64,000 nt of DNA, from contig OX235271.1 of the NCBI GenBank assembly GCA_944472155.2, positions 95,245,256 to 95,309,255 on the forward strand. The letters are read 5' to 3'. Below are positions 1 to 11,146 of this stretch, piece after piece. This DNA comes from Trichobilharzia szidati. Lineage: Eukaryota > Platyhelminthes > Trematoda > Strigeidida > Schistosomatidae. The first letter of the stretch is position 1. Each line of letters begins with the position of its first letter. The notes under the pieces were generated by a model. It had not been told where the DNA came from. It did no database searches and was given only the letters and a program-made list of their open reading frames with translations. The position numbers and the translations under genes are program-made.

Positions 1-461
1 AAAAGGACAGATTTCAAAAGAAAAATTACAGAAATAAGAATTTAGTAGAGTTAACAAGCTTAGAAAATAGAAAATTCTACTTGAATTTATAACAATAAAT
101 AATTGAAACAGCTTTGTCTATTGATAAACTTAAATAAAGCGTTGAGAAGACAAATACTGCGAATTGATGTCATCATTTTATAGATTCAGTACAGTAGTCG
201 CATTACAACTGGCATGGTATATATAAAAAATAAAATGTTAGATAATTATTCAGTTAGATAAGATATTTCAGAAGTTGTATCAGCCCCAGTGGACGGATTG
301 TCGACGAAATCTTAGGACGGATATAAAAGGCCCGAGTGGTATTTGAAAAATCACGTCATCTCTCGAGAGACGTGATACTCGGCTAGCGAACAAAGGATGC
401 ATTTACTGCACACCAGTTCACCCTGTTTTAATTCATGGGTTTTAAGATATGGGGACTACCA

Positions 462-1035
462 ACGTTTGACCGCAGATGCTTGACTTCTATCCCCCACGTC
501 AAGTGGTATGATATAGTGAGTAATAGTGAGATTAGGCGTAGAGTGCTAGATAAGGAGGGTGAGTCAGTCAGTTGATGAGGTTATAAAGCTACACTGGTTG
601 ATATGACTACAGAAAGTGCCTAGCCATCGCATTTCCTGACTAGTAGTATTGCTTGACATATGATCAAGTTAGTAAATAGTTAGAAGTGGTCAAATCAAAA
701 TCTGGTACCAATCCATGAAGACTATCTGTTGGCATGAGCCATGTAGGGAGGTTTACACTGCCTGGTTCGGATCCTCGGGATGCTAAGAACTAACAACGAC
801 CTCAGACTTTTAGTGATATGGCTCATAGTCGTTTTCAATGGATCACATGCATTCACTCTTTGTTATCACCCATATGCATTAATCCCTCATCTTTTCCCAT
901 ATTATTATCCTTTCTCGCGTACATTTCCGCTCACTATAATTCTTTCGAATTTTTCTCTTTTCTCCACATGGAGTATGGCAGCTTGAACTTGTATATCTCT
1001 GTGCAAAGTTCTACACTGAAACTCAGTCAACCAGT
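462..1035 (+). mobile_element. LINE-B remnant, 3' part
   Basis: The stretch matches the 3' end of the better preserved LINE-B copies (57662-58340, 50020-50755). The order is the same: the 'GTGGTATGATATAGTGAGTAA' region, the LHRLRWLGHVLRMP counterpart, and a tail ending in CTTTGTGCAAAGTTCTACACTGAAACTCAG. It has many stops and frameshifts. It is an old 5'-truncated copy. Confidence 0.6.
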
Positions 1036-1096
1036 ATATAAAATAAAGGCGCATATTCATAACCAATCGTGTTTCAAGAGGTCATAGGCCATTGAG

Positions 1097-1262
1097 TCGG
1101 GTTCCAGTGGCTGAAAGGTATGCAAGCTTGCCTTGCGACTGGAAGGTCGTGGGTTCGAAACTCACAGTGTGGGTACGTACTGCCGATGATTCCGAAATAG
1201 GATAAAACAACTGTCCAGTATTCCTTGGTTTTCAATGATTCTCTAACTGATATTACTTCGCA
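1097..1262 (+). mobile_element. SINE-E copy (tRNA-headed, hammerhead-like), decayed
   Basis: The tRNA-like head is GGTTCCAGTGGCTGAAAGG (box A-like), with GGGTTCGAAACTC as box B. At 1177-1221 is the hammerhead-like block: arm GTACTG, remains of the core, TTCC...GGAT, AAAAC, then CAGTAT. The core is more mutated than in the copy at 30009-30208. Confidence 0.65.
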
Positions 1263-1821
1263 GTGGGTAAAGTTTGAAGTCTATTGTTTACTGTATACAT
1301 AGTTTGGGATGCATGTGATTAATCCAAAGTGCTTCCATCACTTTTAACAACTTTAAATTAAAGTCATGTGAAACAATAATTAACGATAAATAAGTATTTT
1401 ATCTCCTATAGGTACCAAATATGATCAGTTGACCTCATTTGAATATGGACAATAGACCGCTATTTATCTAGAATAACCCGATGGTGGCCGGTTCAAATCT
1501 TCCTGTCATCCAAGTCTTTAAACGTCATCCTGTCACATACACCATAAAGTTCATATTTATTCTTCTAATGTCTACAAGTTTGTGCACCAATAAGCTACAG
1601 ATCCAATTGCAAGCACTATAATTTACGAAAACCCATATATAATTTAGCCATAGAGAATATATATTATCAGAACCACCTATCTTTTAGAAAGCCACATAAA
1701 GTACAACTAACTTTCGATGACTAATATTCAGAATTTATCGTTAGAAAGATTTAGATTTTTGTAAACCGTAATTCTATACAACTTAATATATACTGGTAAC
1801 ATTAATGAGTGTATTACTTAC
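1263..1821. other. Unassigned AT-rich stretch
   Basis: No coding frame, tRNA-like head or recognised element end is visible. It is probably intron or 3' flank of the Ig gene. Confidence 0.4.
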
Positions 1822-2049
1822 ACGTATTTCTTGCAGAAGATAAATTCAAGATATCCAAGGAAGTGATTTGTCCAGAATTCAAAGGCCATTCATTAATTCT
1901 ATGCGATTGACTACGACGTACACGATGTAATGGAATTACTGGTGTTTGGTCAATATTCAGTATATTATCTTGAAGTGAAGATTTTTCCAGTAATCTCTTC
2001 GACGAATTCACAAATCCATCATTGAACTGGTTAAATTGCCTAGAACTAT
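1822..2049 (-). CDS. Coding exon, likely cytoplasmic part of the Ig gene (76 codons)
   Basis: The exon lies between a pyrimidine-rich acceptor (TTCCCTTGTAG) and a GTAAGT donor, phase 1 at both ends, and has no stop over 228 bp. The translation is polar and lacks cysteines, with many Ser/Asn and a basic patch (HRVRRSQSHR). That is unlike an Ig domain and fits an intracellular tail. Strand, splice style and position 3' of the Ig exons suggest it belongs to the same gene, but a separate gene cannot be excluded. The protein continues beyond it, since no stop codon is reached. Confidence 0.65.
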
Positions 2050-2373
2050 CTACAAGGGAACATGTAATGAGAAAATCAAAACGACTGTTTATTTAGGCTA
2101 TAAAATTGTAAAACAGTTACATTTCCATAACAATGTATCACATATTCACGAATTTCACATACAGATATACATAAGTGAGGAAAAATTTCTCATAACCTGT
2201 AATCACTGAATTCCAAAAAAAACATTGATTAAAAAAGCTTCCTGAAAGTATACACAATATGTTCAACATTGAGGTGTAAATGCGAATAGAATTCAGGGGA
2301 ATATGATAGTTTATAATTCCATTGCAGAACAATTTTATGTGATAAAAAAGAAGAGAAATATAGTATTTTATTT

Positions 2374-2528
2374 ACTGGGTCGTCCGAGGTTGACATGGAG
2401 GAGATGAGAGATTATGGGCAGTCGTGGGACTAGCCAGTTGAAGAAGACAGCAGAAAATAGAACAAATAAGGGAGATGTGTTGTTGAAGCCCGATGTTCCA
2501 CTCGGAACCCAAGGGAATAATAATAATA
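2374..2528 (+). mobile_element. RTE-A 3' end fragment
   Basis: It matches the end of the RTE-A family: the TGGAGGAGATGAGAGA...TGGGCAGTCGTGG region, then GAAGCCCGATGTTCCACTCG and an AATAATAATAATA tail. Only the last part of the LINE is present. Confidence 0.7.
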
Positions 2529-3260
2529 CCGGTGACGTTTCGGGCATAATTTATTGCTCGTAACTACATCAAGGCACTTATATTTCTTTTAAAATTTGTC
2601 TATATAATTCCACTATTTCTTATCCTTTGATTTCATTGGTAGTAGTATTTTCCACATCTCAGGGATCGACATTTTTATCAACAGCTGACTTCGCTCTATA
2701 CTGAAGATCAGATGGTCGGAAAGAACCACCAACAAGAAACTATGGGAACAAACAAGACAAGAACCAATCGCCCAACAAATATGCAGGAGAAAGTGGAGAT
2801 GGATTGGACACTCACTGAGGAGGCCGCTGGATGACATCGCGCGTCACGCCAACGCTCGAGTGGAACCCTAAAGGGAAGTGGCGAGTGGGACGTCAGTACA
2901 AGGGTGACATGGAGGAGATCGTGTGAAGAGGAGCTGAAACAGTATGGACTAACATGGATGCAAGTTAAAAGTACAGCAGAAGACAGAAGCAAGTGGAGAC
3001 GTGTAGTTGAAGCCCTATGTTCCACTAGGAACCTAAGGGAACAATAATAATAATAATACAGGGATCGACATTGCGTCATACCTATTGCACGCGTTAAGAG
3101 TAGATTCGATTACTCAAAGATTTAGTGATCAACCTCTCCACCTATCTCTATATTACTTTTTAGAAGCGGAGATCTGTTCCATCTTGTTAGGTGACTGTAT
3201 GTTAGTCCACACATTGCGATTCTCTAACCTATTCATCTTCCAGAGGCCAAGAAATAACAC
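2529..3260 (-). mobile_element. PLE-4 3' end, split by an RTE-A insertion
   Basis: On the minus strand the left piece ends the PLE-4 reading frame (MSIPEMWKILLPMKSKDKK, stop at about 2613), matching the C-terminus of the PLE-4 copy at 11147-12110 (QIPEIWKILLPP). The right piece (3059 to about 3260) continues upstream in the same element. The two pieces are separated by RTE-A DNA at 2674-3058. The left end also has the GACGTTTCGGGC / GCTCGTAAC hairpin typical of this family's tail. Confidence 0.7.
2674..3058 (+). mobile_element. 5'-truncated RTE-A insertion with target-site duplication
   Basis: The insertion starts inside the RT C-terminal region (LRSILKIRWSERTTNKKLWE, then RRKWRWIGHSLRRPLDD) and ends in GAAGCCCTATGTTCCACTAG and an (AAT)n tail. 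The 14-bp sequence CAGGGATCGACATT occurs on both sides (2660-2673 and 3059-3072), the footprint of target-primed insertion. In-frame stops show that it is dead. Confidence 0.85.
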
Positions 3261-3479
3261 TATATCACTGTATGTTTTTATCAAATAGAATTATTCTATA
3301 ATGTAACTGGGTTGCATAGCGTGATACAGTTGACTGTTGAATCATTAATGAGATCAAAATCTGTAAACACTAAGGAAAGACACAGAATCATTTGATGATA
3401 TAAGAGCTCATGTGCATTTTCAGTTTAAGGTTAAAACACCACAACAATAAGAAGTACACGACATTCAAATGTTTGAATA

Positions 3480-3665
3480 AATTATCAAGTGATATCCACT
3501 GAGCAAGAGGTGGTTCGCGTAGCCGCTCAGTAACTTGGGGGATAACACTTTGGCATTTGACACGACGACGAGTAAGGCGTTTAACTTTCACTCAGTAGGA
3601 TATAGGTATATCCAGTTGTCGAGTTTAAAACAGGACGATAGGTCCATCCTTCAAGATAACAACAA
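3480..3665 (+). mobile_element. Sm-alpha-like SINE, decayed
   Basis: It contains GGGATAACACTTTGGCATTT, the tRNA-like segment found in the other Sm-alpha-like copies. It ends with a broken hammerhead: ATCCAG, TTGTCGA in place of CTGANGA, then AACAGGACGATAG and GTCCATCC. The ribozyme is very unlikely to work. Confidence 0.6.
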
Positions 3666-3699
3666 ACAAATAACATTAATAGGCAGTACGAAAGCTCAG

Positions 3700-4460
3700 T
3701 CATAGTAGTTTATCGATTTCAGATATTCTGTGAAATAGATCATAAAATATAGTCTAGAAAAGGTCAACAGAATATCATGAATACTTCTCCTCTGCAACAG
3801 AAAGGACCTTAAATGACCACAGAAAAGATAGAGTTGATGAAGGCAACTAAGCAACAACAAGTATCTAGAGGAAGTCACTTCTTTCGCTTATCTAAACAGA
3901 TGTGTTAACTACAGGCAGCGACATAGATGAGGATGTAAAAGCTGACCACGATCGAAGAACCAAGACAGAACTGCATCAATCTGAAATCACTGTGGAAATC
4001 TACTGCACTCAGATCCTGATCTTCAATACTAATGTCAAGTCAGTGCTTCTATATGACTCCGAGACTCGGCGCGTCACCATAAGTATTTCCAAAAACCTGC
4101 CGCAGACTTTCATTAACAACTACCCACCCTCTACACTGAAGACCAGATATGGCTTGACGGAAAGGATAAGCAATAAGAAACTCTAGCAACAAACCAACCA
4201 ACAGCCTATCGCCCAACAAATATGCTGAAAGAAATGAAGATGGATTGGCCATACACTGAGCAGATTGTTGAACGACATCATGAGCCAGGCCCATTGCTCA
4301 AGTGAAAACCAAATGGCAAACCATTAGTTGTGCCTGGGATCTAAGGGTGACATGATGCATATCGTGTAAGGAGGAGATGAAACCTTATGGGCAGTCGTGG
4401 AACCAGTAAACAAAAAACTGTTCCACTCGGAACCCCCAAAAGGAATAATAATAATAATAA
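3700..4460 (+). mobile_element. RTE-A copy, RT C-terminal part to 3' tail
   Basis: Readable pieces are DIDEDVKA, ILIFNTNVKSVLLYDSETR, LPQTFINN and QQPIAQQIC, then RWIGHTLSR, followed by a tail with FHSEPPKG-coding DNA and AATAATAATAATAA. These match SR2-like RTE elements. Several stops and frameshifts make it non-functional. Confidence 0.75.
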
Positions 4461-4479
4461 AGTGATCACCCACTGAATA

Positions 4480-4850
4480 TGATCTAAGCACAAATCTTTT
4501 CTGTGAGAAAGTGATATGCTTATCAAAAATTAAACTAGACAATTTCATAAGGGTACCAATTAACATGCGTATAGAACAAATCCGACAAAGTCTCGAAAAT
4601 ATTTCTGAGCAATTTAGGCATTGAAGGAAATTGCAAACATATTAAAACAATGAAGTCGCTGTTTTCCGATCCATTACTACTACTGAGGTGCACTTTTAAT
4701 GTCCAGTTCAAGTTCAACAACACGCTTTATAGACAAAGAGATAGAGTGGCAATCGGGTCGCCATTGGGTCCTTTACTTCCAGACTACTTCTTGGCAAGTC
4801 TAAAGAATAATATGTTACGACCCACTATCGATAGTTTCTGTATAAACCTG
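4480..4850 (+). mobile_element. Penelope-like element, reverse transcriptase fragment
   Basis: The frame reads FNNTLYRQRDRVAIGSPLGP then LLPDYFLASLKNN. It matches the PLE reverse transcriptase motif Q-x-D-G-V-A-M-G-S-P-L-x-P-x-L-A-D, with changes in the key Gly/Met and Ala positions. It is cut off at the LINE-B end near 4853. Confidence 0.7.
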
Positions 4851-4852
4851 GC

Positions 4853-5785
4853 TGGTTGGATTCAACATAGAACTTGGCACCGAAGTGCAGCACTTTGAGT
4901 TGCCACGTTCCAAAGAGCACACAAAGGTAGACAAGAAAATGAGTGAAGAGAATCAATAGAGTTTTGACAAGTATAAGAATGAAACAGAATGAGTAATGGT
5001 AGAAAGCAATATGAAAGATTACAGAGACTGGATACATCTGCGTATGCCATCAACAACGATTTTGAGCCATGTCACCTATTGCATCCAGCCATTGATTCTT
5101 AGACTCCCGAGGGCCCCAACCCGGAAGTCTCCTTCTCCCTACCTGACTCAGTTTAACTGTCAAGGATTTCATGGATTGATAAAGCCATGTTTTTGTTTGG
5201 CCACCTCTTACTCTTTTCCAACCTTCACCTATATCAGCTAGTAATGCCCGTCCGTTGGGGGAGGCGATGGTTAGGCATGCGCAGCACGTGACCTAGCCAT
5301 CTCAATCTATGTAACTTTATAGCCTCGTCGATTGATTTTCCCTCTTTGCCCAACACTCTACGCCTAACGTCAACATTACTTACCTTATTACACCACCTAA
5401 CGTGAGAAAGAAATCATAGACATCTATGATCAAAAACAGTCAGTCTTTTCATGTGTTCAACTCGTATTGGCCATGTTTCAGAGCCATAGAGAAGGACGGA
5501 GCGAACTGCTGAGCAGTACACACGTCCCTTGGTTGATAGCCGGATGTCACGCCTACGCCAGAGACGGTGTAAGTTAGTGAAAGCAGCTCGAGCTTTTTGG
5601 ATCCGTGCTGAGATTTCGTCGCCAATCAATCCGTTGGTGCTGATACAACTTCCCAAATAGATGAAGTGATCAACATGTTCTATCACTTCACTCCCTATCA
5701 CTAAGCTAGGAGTTGACGTAGTCCAGTGCTGTAGCAGCGTCTTACATTTTACAGGGGCGAATCACATGCCAAACATACGAAAAAA
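4853..5785 (-). mobile_element. LINE-B copy, RT C-terminal region and 3' tail
   Basis: The minus-strand frame 5414-5701 encodes VIEHVDHFIYLGSCISTNGL and then EISARIQKARAAFTNLHRLWRRRDIRLSTKGRVYC. This is the region after the palm domain of endonuclease-RT LINEs. The remaining part (LHRLRWLGHVLRMPNH, GWGPRD, DMAQNR) is spread over frames. The 3' end is at the GGCTGGATTCAACATAG-type boundary shared by the copies at 31585 and 57662. It is truncated at 5'. Confidence 0.8.
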
Positions 5786-6531
5786 ATACTTTATTAATTT
5801 TTCCGTCAATGTTACTATTACATTATGCAGATAGAAGTTCATGAGATGTGTTCATAGCCTTGTAAATGAATGACACAGTTGTAACACTTCTGTGCATTGA
5901 AATCATTCGATGAAAGTGACTAGCTACACATCATAAATCAGTTCATTTTTTACATGGAACGTTATGCAGTACAACACATTAGCTATCATTTTATAAAGCA
6001 CATAAACGACGTGAGAAATATACACTCATCATTGTTTAAATGTTTATTCAAATTGCATGTCCTTTATTAGGGATTACTTAACAAAAAACATTTTCATTTA
6101 AAACAGCCAGCAGCTGGTAGTTAGGAAAACAAAAAAACTACAACATAAAAGTCGATTTCTGCAAACGTTTACGTTAAAAATAATAAAGTTAATTTTCTTA
6201 TACAGAAATCTACCCCTTTAGATTACTAGATAAATAATCCACATCTATTACGAGTAGTCTCACAATTACTACTCATTTCAATTTATCAGTAGTTTTAACC
6301 TATATTCTCTTTAAACTAATCGACTACAATCATTATGAGTATTGGTTGTTAATCAATAATTGCGTGTTTGTACGTGTGTGTACGTGTGTTAACATATTTG
6401 ACTAGGTTATGTTTCACGCACTAGTTGAAGATTTTCACAAAGTCTAAACACTATAAAAACTCACATTAAAATATTCACTGCAATGTACCTTGAGACTAAC
6501 ATATATAATAATAATAATAATAGTGACATAA
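5786..6531. other. Unassigned AT-rich stretch
   Basis: I see no convincing gene or element here. A short TAA-rich run lies at about 6507-6522, next to the PLE fragment that starts at 6532. Confidence 0.35.
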
Positions 6532-6945
6532 TTTACCAAGAAAGGTTTAATGTGATGACGAATTGTTTTTGAACGCATAAAGGTGGTTTAAACTTTCTAA
6601 TTGCCAGCTAGAGCTTCCACAAACTTGAAAAGGATACGCCTCAAACACGTTTTATAGAAAGGGTTTAAATGATCTGTTAACGTCAATTTTATATCCTGTC
6701 TCTATAATATGTTTCGCAACAGAGGAGCTAGGTCTCCTGTTCTCACTATTAATGCGTTCTGAAGATTCCATTTGTTTTTGGAGCCATTTAGGAATATGCT
6801 CTGAAGCCAGCCCTTACTTGCAGAGATCGATGAGTATCCTAAAGTTTGTGGAAGCTCTAGAAAGTTAGAAAGTTTAAACCACATTTATGCGTTCAAAAAC
6901 AATTCGTCATCACACTCTTAACCTTCCTTGGTAAATTTTGTTTTG
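6532..6945. mobile_element. Inverted pair of PLE-3 3' ends
   Basis: The left arm (6532-6640, read on minus) and the right arm (6831-6945, read on plus) encode the same PLE C-terminus, LCVQKQFVIT in both. The arms are imperfect inverted copies of about 105 bp with their 3' ends facing outward. The spacer holds another minus-strand PLE piece (frame 6702-6884, SISASKGWLQSIFL). Confidence 0.7.
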
Positions 6946-7719
6946 ATACCATAGCAGATGTACTATTACCTCTGCTATTTGGTTTAGTGGTCTTCATTGT
7001 TATTTTGACCTTGAATAGTGACATAGTTCAAAAAGCTTAATAGGCTGAGAACAAGATGGTAGGAATAATACTGGCAGATTTTACAATACTATCTATAGTC
7101 AGGTGATAAAAGGGGAACAGGAAAATATCTCTCGAAGACATCAGGTCAAGTAGATAAGTTGCAGGAAGAGAAAATAAAGTCTCGACACAAATGCCCTACA
7201 GTAATCGCCTTTGGCCTATATTCAAATTCACAATTTACACAGATCTAGGTGATTATTACACAAATAGTTTCCTTTAGAAACCGACATTATCCAGATCACA
7301 ATATGTCATCTTCTTGGTATCATAAAGGATATTCAAAGAACTAAGCGTAAATGCATGAAACTACAAATTACTGATTTACTGAGATGATTATTTCTATACT
7401 ACTTACATCAACCAGTCGTGATATCACCAGCTCGGTCAAGTGGCTAGCAAAAAATCGAGTGGCTTGAATCGATTCACCACTCTGAGATGAGCTCGACGCC
7501 AAACAAACGAAACGGACGTCCGAAGTTTAGACCACTTCTATAACTACTCATCCCAAGCAATCAGTAGTATATAACCTGTATCCTTTGAATTAATCGACTG
7601 CAGAATTGATTTATCAAATTGAGACAATCTAGAACATACAGGTTTCTTTTATATTTGGGAAAACAAGAAGCCAAGGATTACGACTAGATTCTTTTAGTCA
7701 TAGAATTACACTATTACAG
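6946..7719. other. Unassigned, possibly old repeats
   Basis: No open frame is supported. The part at 7410-7560 has moderately higher GC and a GGTGATATCACGACTGG motif on the minus strand, which looks like repeat DNA rather than an exon. Confidence 0.3.
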
Positions 7720-7727
7720 ACAGACTG

Positions 7728-7956
7728 CATCGGTGGCACAGCGGTTAGGACGCTCGCCGATCATGCACATGGTTCAGAGTTCTATCCCTGGCCTACGCAC
7801 TCCTTTACCTCGCCAAACCAGAAATAATGCTGGTAAAGAGGAAAGGCTGGACATGAGGCTAGCAACCCCATCCTGTAAAAATAATCACCACTGCTACAGA
7901 AACTTCAAGCCACTAGTTTGAAGCCCTATGTTCCACTGGGAACGTGAAGGAAAAAA
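7728..7956 (+). mobile_element. SINE-F copy with target-site duplication
   Basis: The tRNA-like head is GTGGCACAGCGGTTAGGACG (box A-like) with an altered box B (AGAGTTCTATCCC). The body is 'AGCAACCCCATCCTGTAAAA' and the 3' tail TTTGAAGCCCTATGTTCCAC...GAAGGAAA is shared with RTE-A. ACAGACTG flanks it on both sides (7720-7727, 7957-7964). Confidence 0.8.
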
Positions 7957-7964
7957 ACAGACTG

Positions 7965-8285
7965 ACTGAGTTTCAACGTAGCACTGTTACACAAAAGTGT
8001 AATAGTTCATAAAACCAAACCCTATGAAGCACACAAAGGTGAATAAAAGAAGGGGAAAAGATACTCAAGAGAACTAAGGCGAGCAACAATTTAAGGAAGG
8101 AAGAACAGAACTACAGAAAAACGAGTAGGTTTAATAGATCTGAGAGCTATATTATCAACAGTTTCCAGTCATTGATTTTTAGCATCCTGAGGATCCTAAC
8201 CAGGCGGCAGGCACCACACTTCCCTACCTATACTGCACAAACCAACTATCAAAGAATTCATGGACTGAGGCCAGGTTGTAAGCTC
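7965..8285 (-). mobile_element. LINE-B 3' remnant, old
   Basis: The minus strand shows the counterpart of the LINE-B segment GWGPRD...NQWLET (here around CCTGGTTAGGATCCTCAGGA) and the following 3' region. It is heavily mutated, with no usable frame. Confidence 0.5.
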
Positions 8286-8496
8286 TCAATTTATGATTTC
8301 AATGCTTTTGCAAATTATGTCTGATAAGAATGATATTCATGTTTATGCTTGGTAACAATGCTGTTTTAACCATACAGACGTACACAAGCTAGCATACCTA
8401 TTTTATCCTTAACATTTCATTTCGATCATACACACTGGGCAATGGATATTAATTTCATTTACACGCACATTTCAGACCCTTTACAATTTAAAATGC

Positions 8497-8500
<4 letters not shown>

Positions 8501-8533
<33 letters not shown>
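8501..8533. repeat. (AT)n microsatellite
   Basis: Uninterrupted AT dinucleotides. Confidence 0.95.
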
Positions 8534-8535
<2 letters not shown>

Positions 8536-8747
8536 GTAGTTGACTTAAACAGGCAGGCTTACTAGTAGAATACAATATTCTACACTGACTGAATCATTAA
8601 TAACAATATGAAATGATTAAAAATAGTCAAAAAAAGTTATTAATCTTGTTCTTATTACAAACAGCGAAAAATATCAGATAAATACCAACTGCCTTTTACA
8701 AAGATCACAGGATAACTTATCAATATTTGTTCAGTAATTCAATCTAC
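8534..8747. other. Unassigned AT-rich spacer
   Basis: It lies between two AT microsatellites. No feature was seen. Confidence 0.4.
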
Positions 8748-8752
8748 ATATA

Positions 8753-8795
<43 letters not shown>
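8748..8795. repeat. (AT)n microsatellite with one CAT interruption
   Basis: AT dinucleotide run broken once by C at about 8771. Confidence 0.95.
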
Positions 8796-9064
8796 TGAAC
8801 AAAGATCGATATGAAAAATCCAGTTCTGTGAAAAAGATAGATTACTAAAAGTTTATATTTTGTAATATGCAAAAACATGAAGACTAACTAGTTAGAAAGG
8901 GAAAGAATCGGTGTTGAGGCCAATGTAAACTGATCCCCTTTATAGGGTCTTATTTCAGTGGAATGTGGAATGATAGAATGGTGATATTAATATACTCTAT
9001 GCAAATCCACATTTGAAATTTTTTTCTCGAATTGGTAGAAGTTAGAATTCATGAGCCAGTGAAT

Positions 9065-9140
9065 TGGGTCCCAGTGGCTGAATGGTATACGAGCTTGCCT
9101 TGTAACCGGAAGGTCCTGGGTTCGAATCTCTAAATTATAT
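9065..9140 (+). mobile_element. SINE-E head fragment
   Basis: GGGTCCCAGTGGCTGAATGG (box A-like) and CTGGGTTCGAATCTC (box B-like) are present. The copy stops directly after box B, where a SINE-F begins, so the hammerhead part is missing. Confidence 0.7.
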
Positions 9141-9142
9141 TC

Positions 9143-9385
9143 GTGTGTCGATAGTGCGCAGCGGTAGAATGCTCCCCAACCATGACTATAGTCAAGGGTT
9201 CGATCCCCGGCTGAAGCACCCCCAAACCCCGCATGGCCGGTAGTAAGCACGATAAAAAGGGGAGGTTAGAAGTGAAGCTAGCAAACCCCACATCGTAAAA
9301 AATAAACCAATGCTACAAAAAACTTCGTAGCTCGAGCTTGAAGCCCTATATGTTCCACTCGGAACGCAAAGGGATAAAAAAAATT
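9143..9385 (+). mobile_element. SINE-F copy
   Basis: It starts GTGTGTCGATAGTGCGCAGC, has box B GGGTTCGATCCCC, then the body AGCAAACCCCACATCGTAAA. It ends in the RTE-A-like tail GAAGCCCTATATGTTCCACT and AAAGGGATAAAAA. It abuts the SINE-E head at 9065-9140. Confidence 0.75.
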
Positions 9386-9502
9386 ATACTCAGCTGACGA
9401 TTGGTGAACAATATCGACAATATCAAAGGACAATGTTTACTGCCTCATTGCATTAGTCTTTTGCATAATCAAAATTTCGCAAAACCATTACTGACATAAA
9501 AC

Positions 9503-9570
9503 CTTATTATTATTACTGTTCCCTTGGATTCCTAGTGGAACATAGGGCTTCAAGTGCAGGCGTGCAGTTG
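9503..9570 (-). mobile_element. RTE-A 3' terminus only
   Basis: On the minus strand it reads GAAGCCCTATGTTCCACTAG, GAATCCAAGGGAACAG and a TAATAATAATAAGG tail. It is an extremely 5'-truncated insertion. Confidence 0.7.
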
Positions 9571-9599
9571 AAGCCCTAAAACCTTGCATAATTTATTAA

Positions 9600-10540
9600 T
9601 TATTTTCGCAAATGCCGATGGAAATGTTGATCTAAATAAAGTCCTTGAAGCATTTCATAAAAAAACTCATCGACCAATTTGTATCACTCTAAAAGTTGAG
9701 TCAGATAGAAAGCTCCCTCTTCTTAGATGTTCAGCTTTCGAGAAGAAATGATGGATCAGTACAGAAATCAATTCACCACAAACCAAAATGTAACGAACAG
9801 CTGACTGACTTCTACACCTTCGTTCCACTAAGTAGAAAAAGAAACTTCAGCGAATCCCTTCTCACAAGAATCAATCTCAAATGTACGGAAGACAGACAAA
9901 ATAGAGAACTGAAGTCTTTCTGCAACACTCTAATTCAGAATGGTTATTCACCAGCATTCGTTAACAAATATATGAAACACAAAATGGATAATCCACAAAA
10001 GACAGAAGTATCAAAACAAAAACTTGCTGTTAAACCTGAAATTCAAAGATAAAACAACAGCTGAAATCCTTCGAAGCAGATTATCGAGAGCAATTCGAAA
10101 AACATTCTTCGCCACATCCTTTACATGTCACTTTCACACAACCTCTCATTTATCGAAACGTCAAAGACAATGTTTCACTTTTGCCAACATTCATCTGTAT
10201 ATATCAATTCGCATGCTCCTGTAGCACTAGGTACATCAGCAGTACCAGTAGGATACTGTCTAGACGCTCACAAGAACATCTCCCAATATGATTGTCAATA
10301 TGAGAAATAAGACGAACTAATAGTTCAACTCTTGAGCATTTTGTTCTTACAAATCATTCTGCATCAATAGAATAATCTTCAAAGTGATGTATAATGCAAG
10401 GAGCCAAGTCATCCGAAAGGTTTTCAGCTACATCTTATGTCCACAGAAGGATTAGGGTTAGGAAAAACCTGGGACTGTGTATACAGAAGCGGTTCATCCA
10501 ATCCCTTTACTACCCGACTTTCTTTTTAAGTCGTACAATA
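9600..10540 (+). mobile_element. PLE-2 copy: RT C-terminus through GIY-YIG endonuclease, decayed
   Basis: The frame 9696-10052 has LPLLDVQLSRRNDGSVQKSI, then SFCNTLIQNGYSPAFVNKYM, typical of the part following the PLE reverse transcriptase. A later frame (10125-10310) resembles the GIY-YIG start (YINSHAPVALGTSAVPVGY) with several damaged positions. The C-terminal WDCVYRSGSSNPF counterpart follows at about 10500. Frameshifts separate the pieces. Confidence 0.7.
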
Positions 10541-10786
10541 ACTTGGTATGCAATCACATTCATTCGGCTTTTGTCTTCTTGTTACTCTTTCTTACTAAAC
10601 TCCTAACCTCAAAATATACATATATATATTTTAATATTCTGAACCTCTTACTCTTTTGAACAATGTTCCAGTTCCCTAGCTCTTGTAGTTTCTCTTATAA
10701 TGGTAATCATTTATGAACGATGCTCACCACTTATTATCTTTAGATTACGTAATTTATTATTTTTCTTGATATATAAATTCATACAT

Positions 10787-10975
10787 ATAAGAATAAAACT
10801 TGGGCACTGTGGTAGAGTGTAATTCCATTATGGGTAAATTTTTATTTTGATAGAGTCTCACAGTGTTATACAGTAATATTTACTGATGACGTTTCGAGCA
10901 CAAACTATTGCTCATAATCATATCAAGTTACTCACACAACTTCTTTCCTTCATTTATATACATGTGTGGAATCGA
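10787..10975 (+). repeat. Repeat segment shared with 32906-33010 (PLE-associated tail)
   Basis: TAAGAATAAAACTTG, CACTGTGGTAGAGT and TAATTCCATTATGGGTAAA recur at 32906-33010. This copy continues into ACGTTTCGAGCACAAACTAT and TGCTCATAATC, a hairpin (GAGCA...TGCTC next to GAAACGT on the minus strand) seen also at 2529-2580. Confidence 0.6.
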
Positions 10976-11146
10976 CTAGATATTGGATTAAAATTCAATA
11001 TGAGATAATGTACATTCAGAAATAATAGTACGAGTGTTATTAATCCATTGCAATTAGATGGGAAATACGACGAGTGTTTTTTACAGTCATAATAAGTTGA
11101 TTGTTAGAATGTTATGATGTGCTTGAATGGAAATAGAATTTTAAGA

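Noticed and set aside
2138..2332. Hydrophobic minus-strand frame that could hold a membrane exon
   Set aside because: The only in-frame splice pair uses a weak GTTATG donor and gives a 45-bp exon. Runs of T explain the hydrophobicity.
2708..3079. 123-codon minus-strand frame
   Set aside because: It is antisense to the RTE-A insertion; the plus strand carries the recognisable RT protein. The same applies to 42500-42853 and 53937-54284.
7410..7560. Exon ending at a GTAAGT donor (minus) near 7403
   Set aside because: The upstream sequence has repeat-like composition, and no open phase-compatible frame begins at an acceptor.
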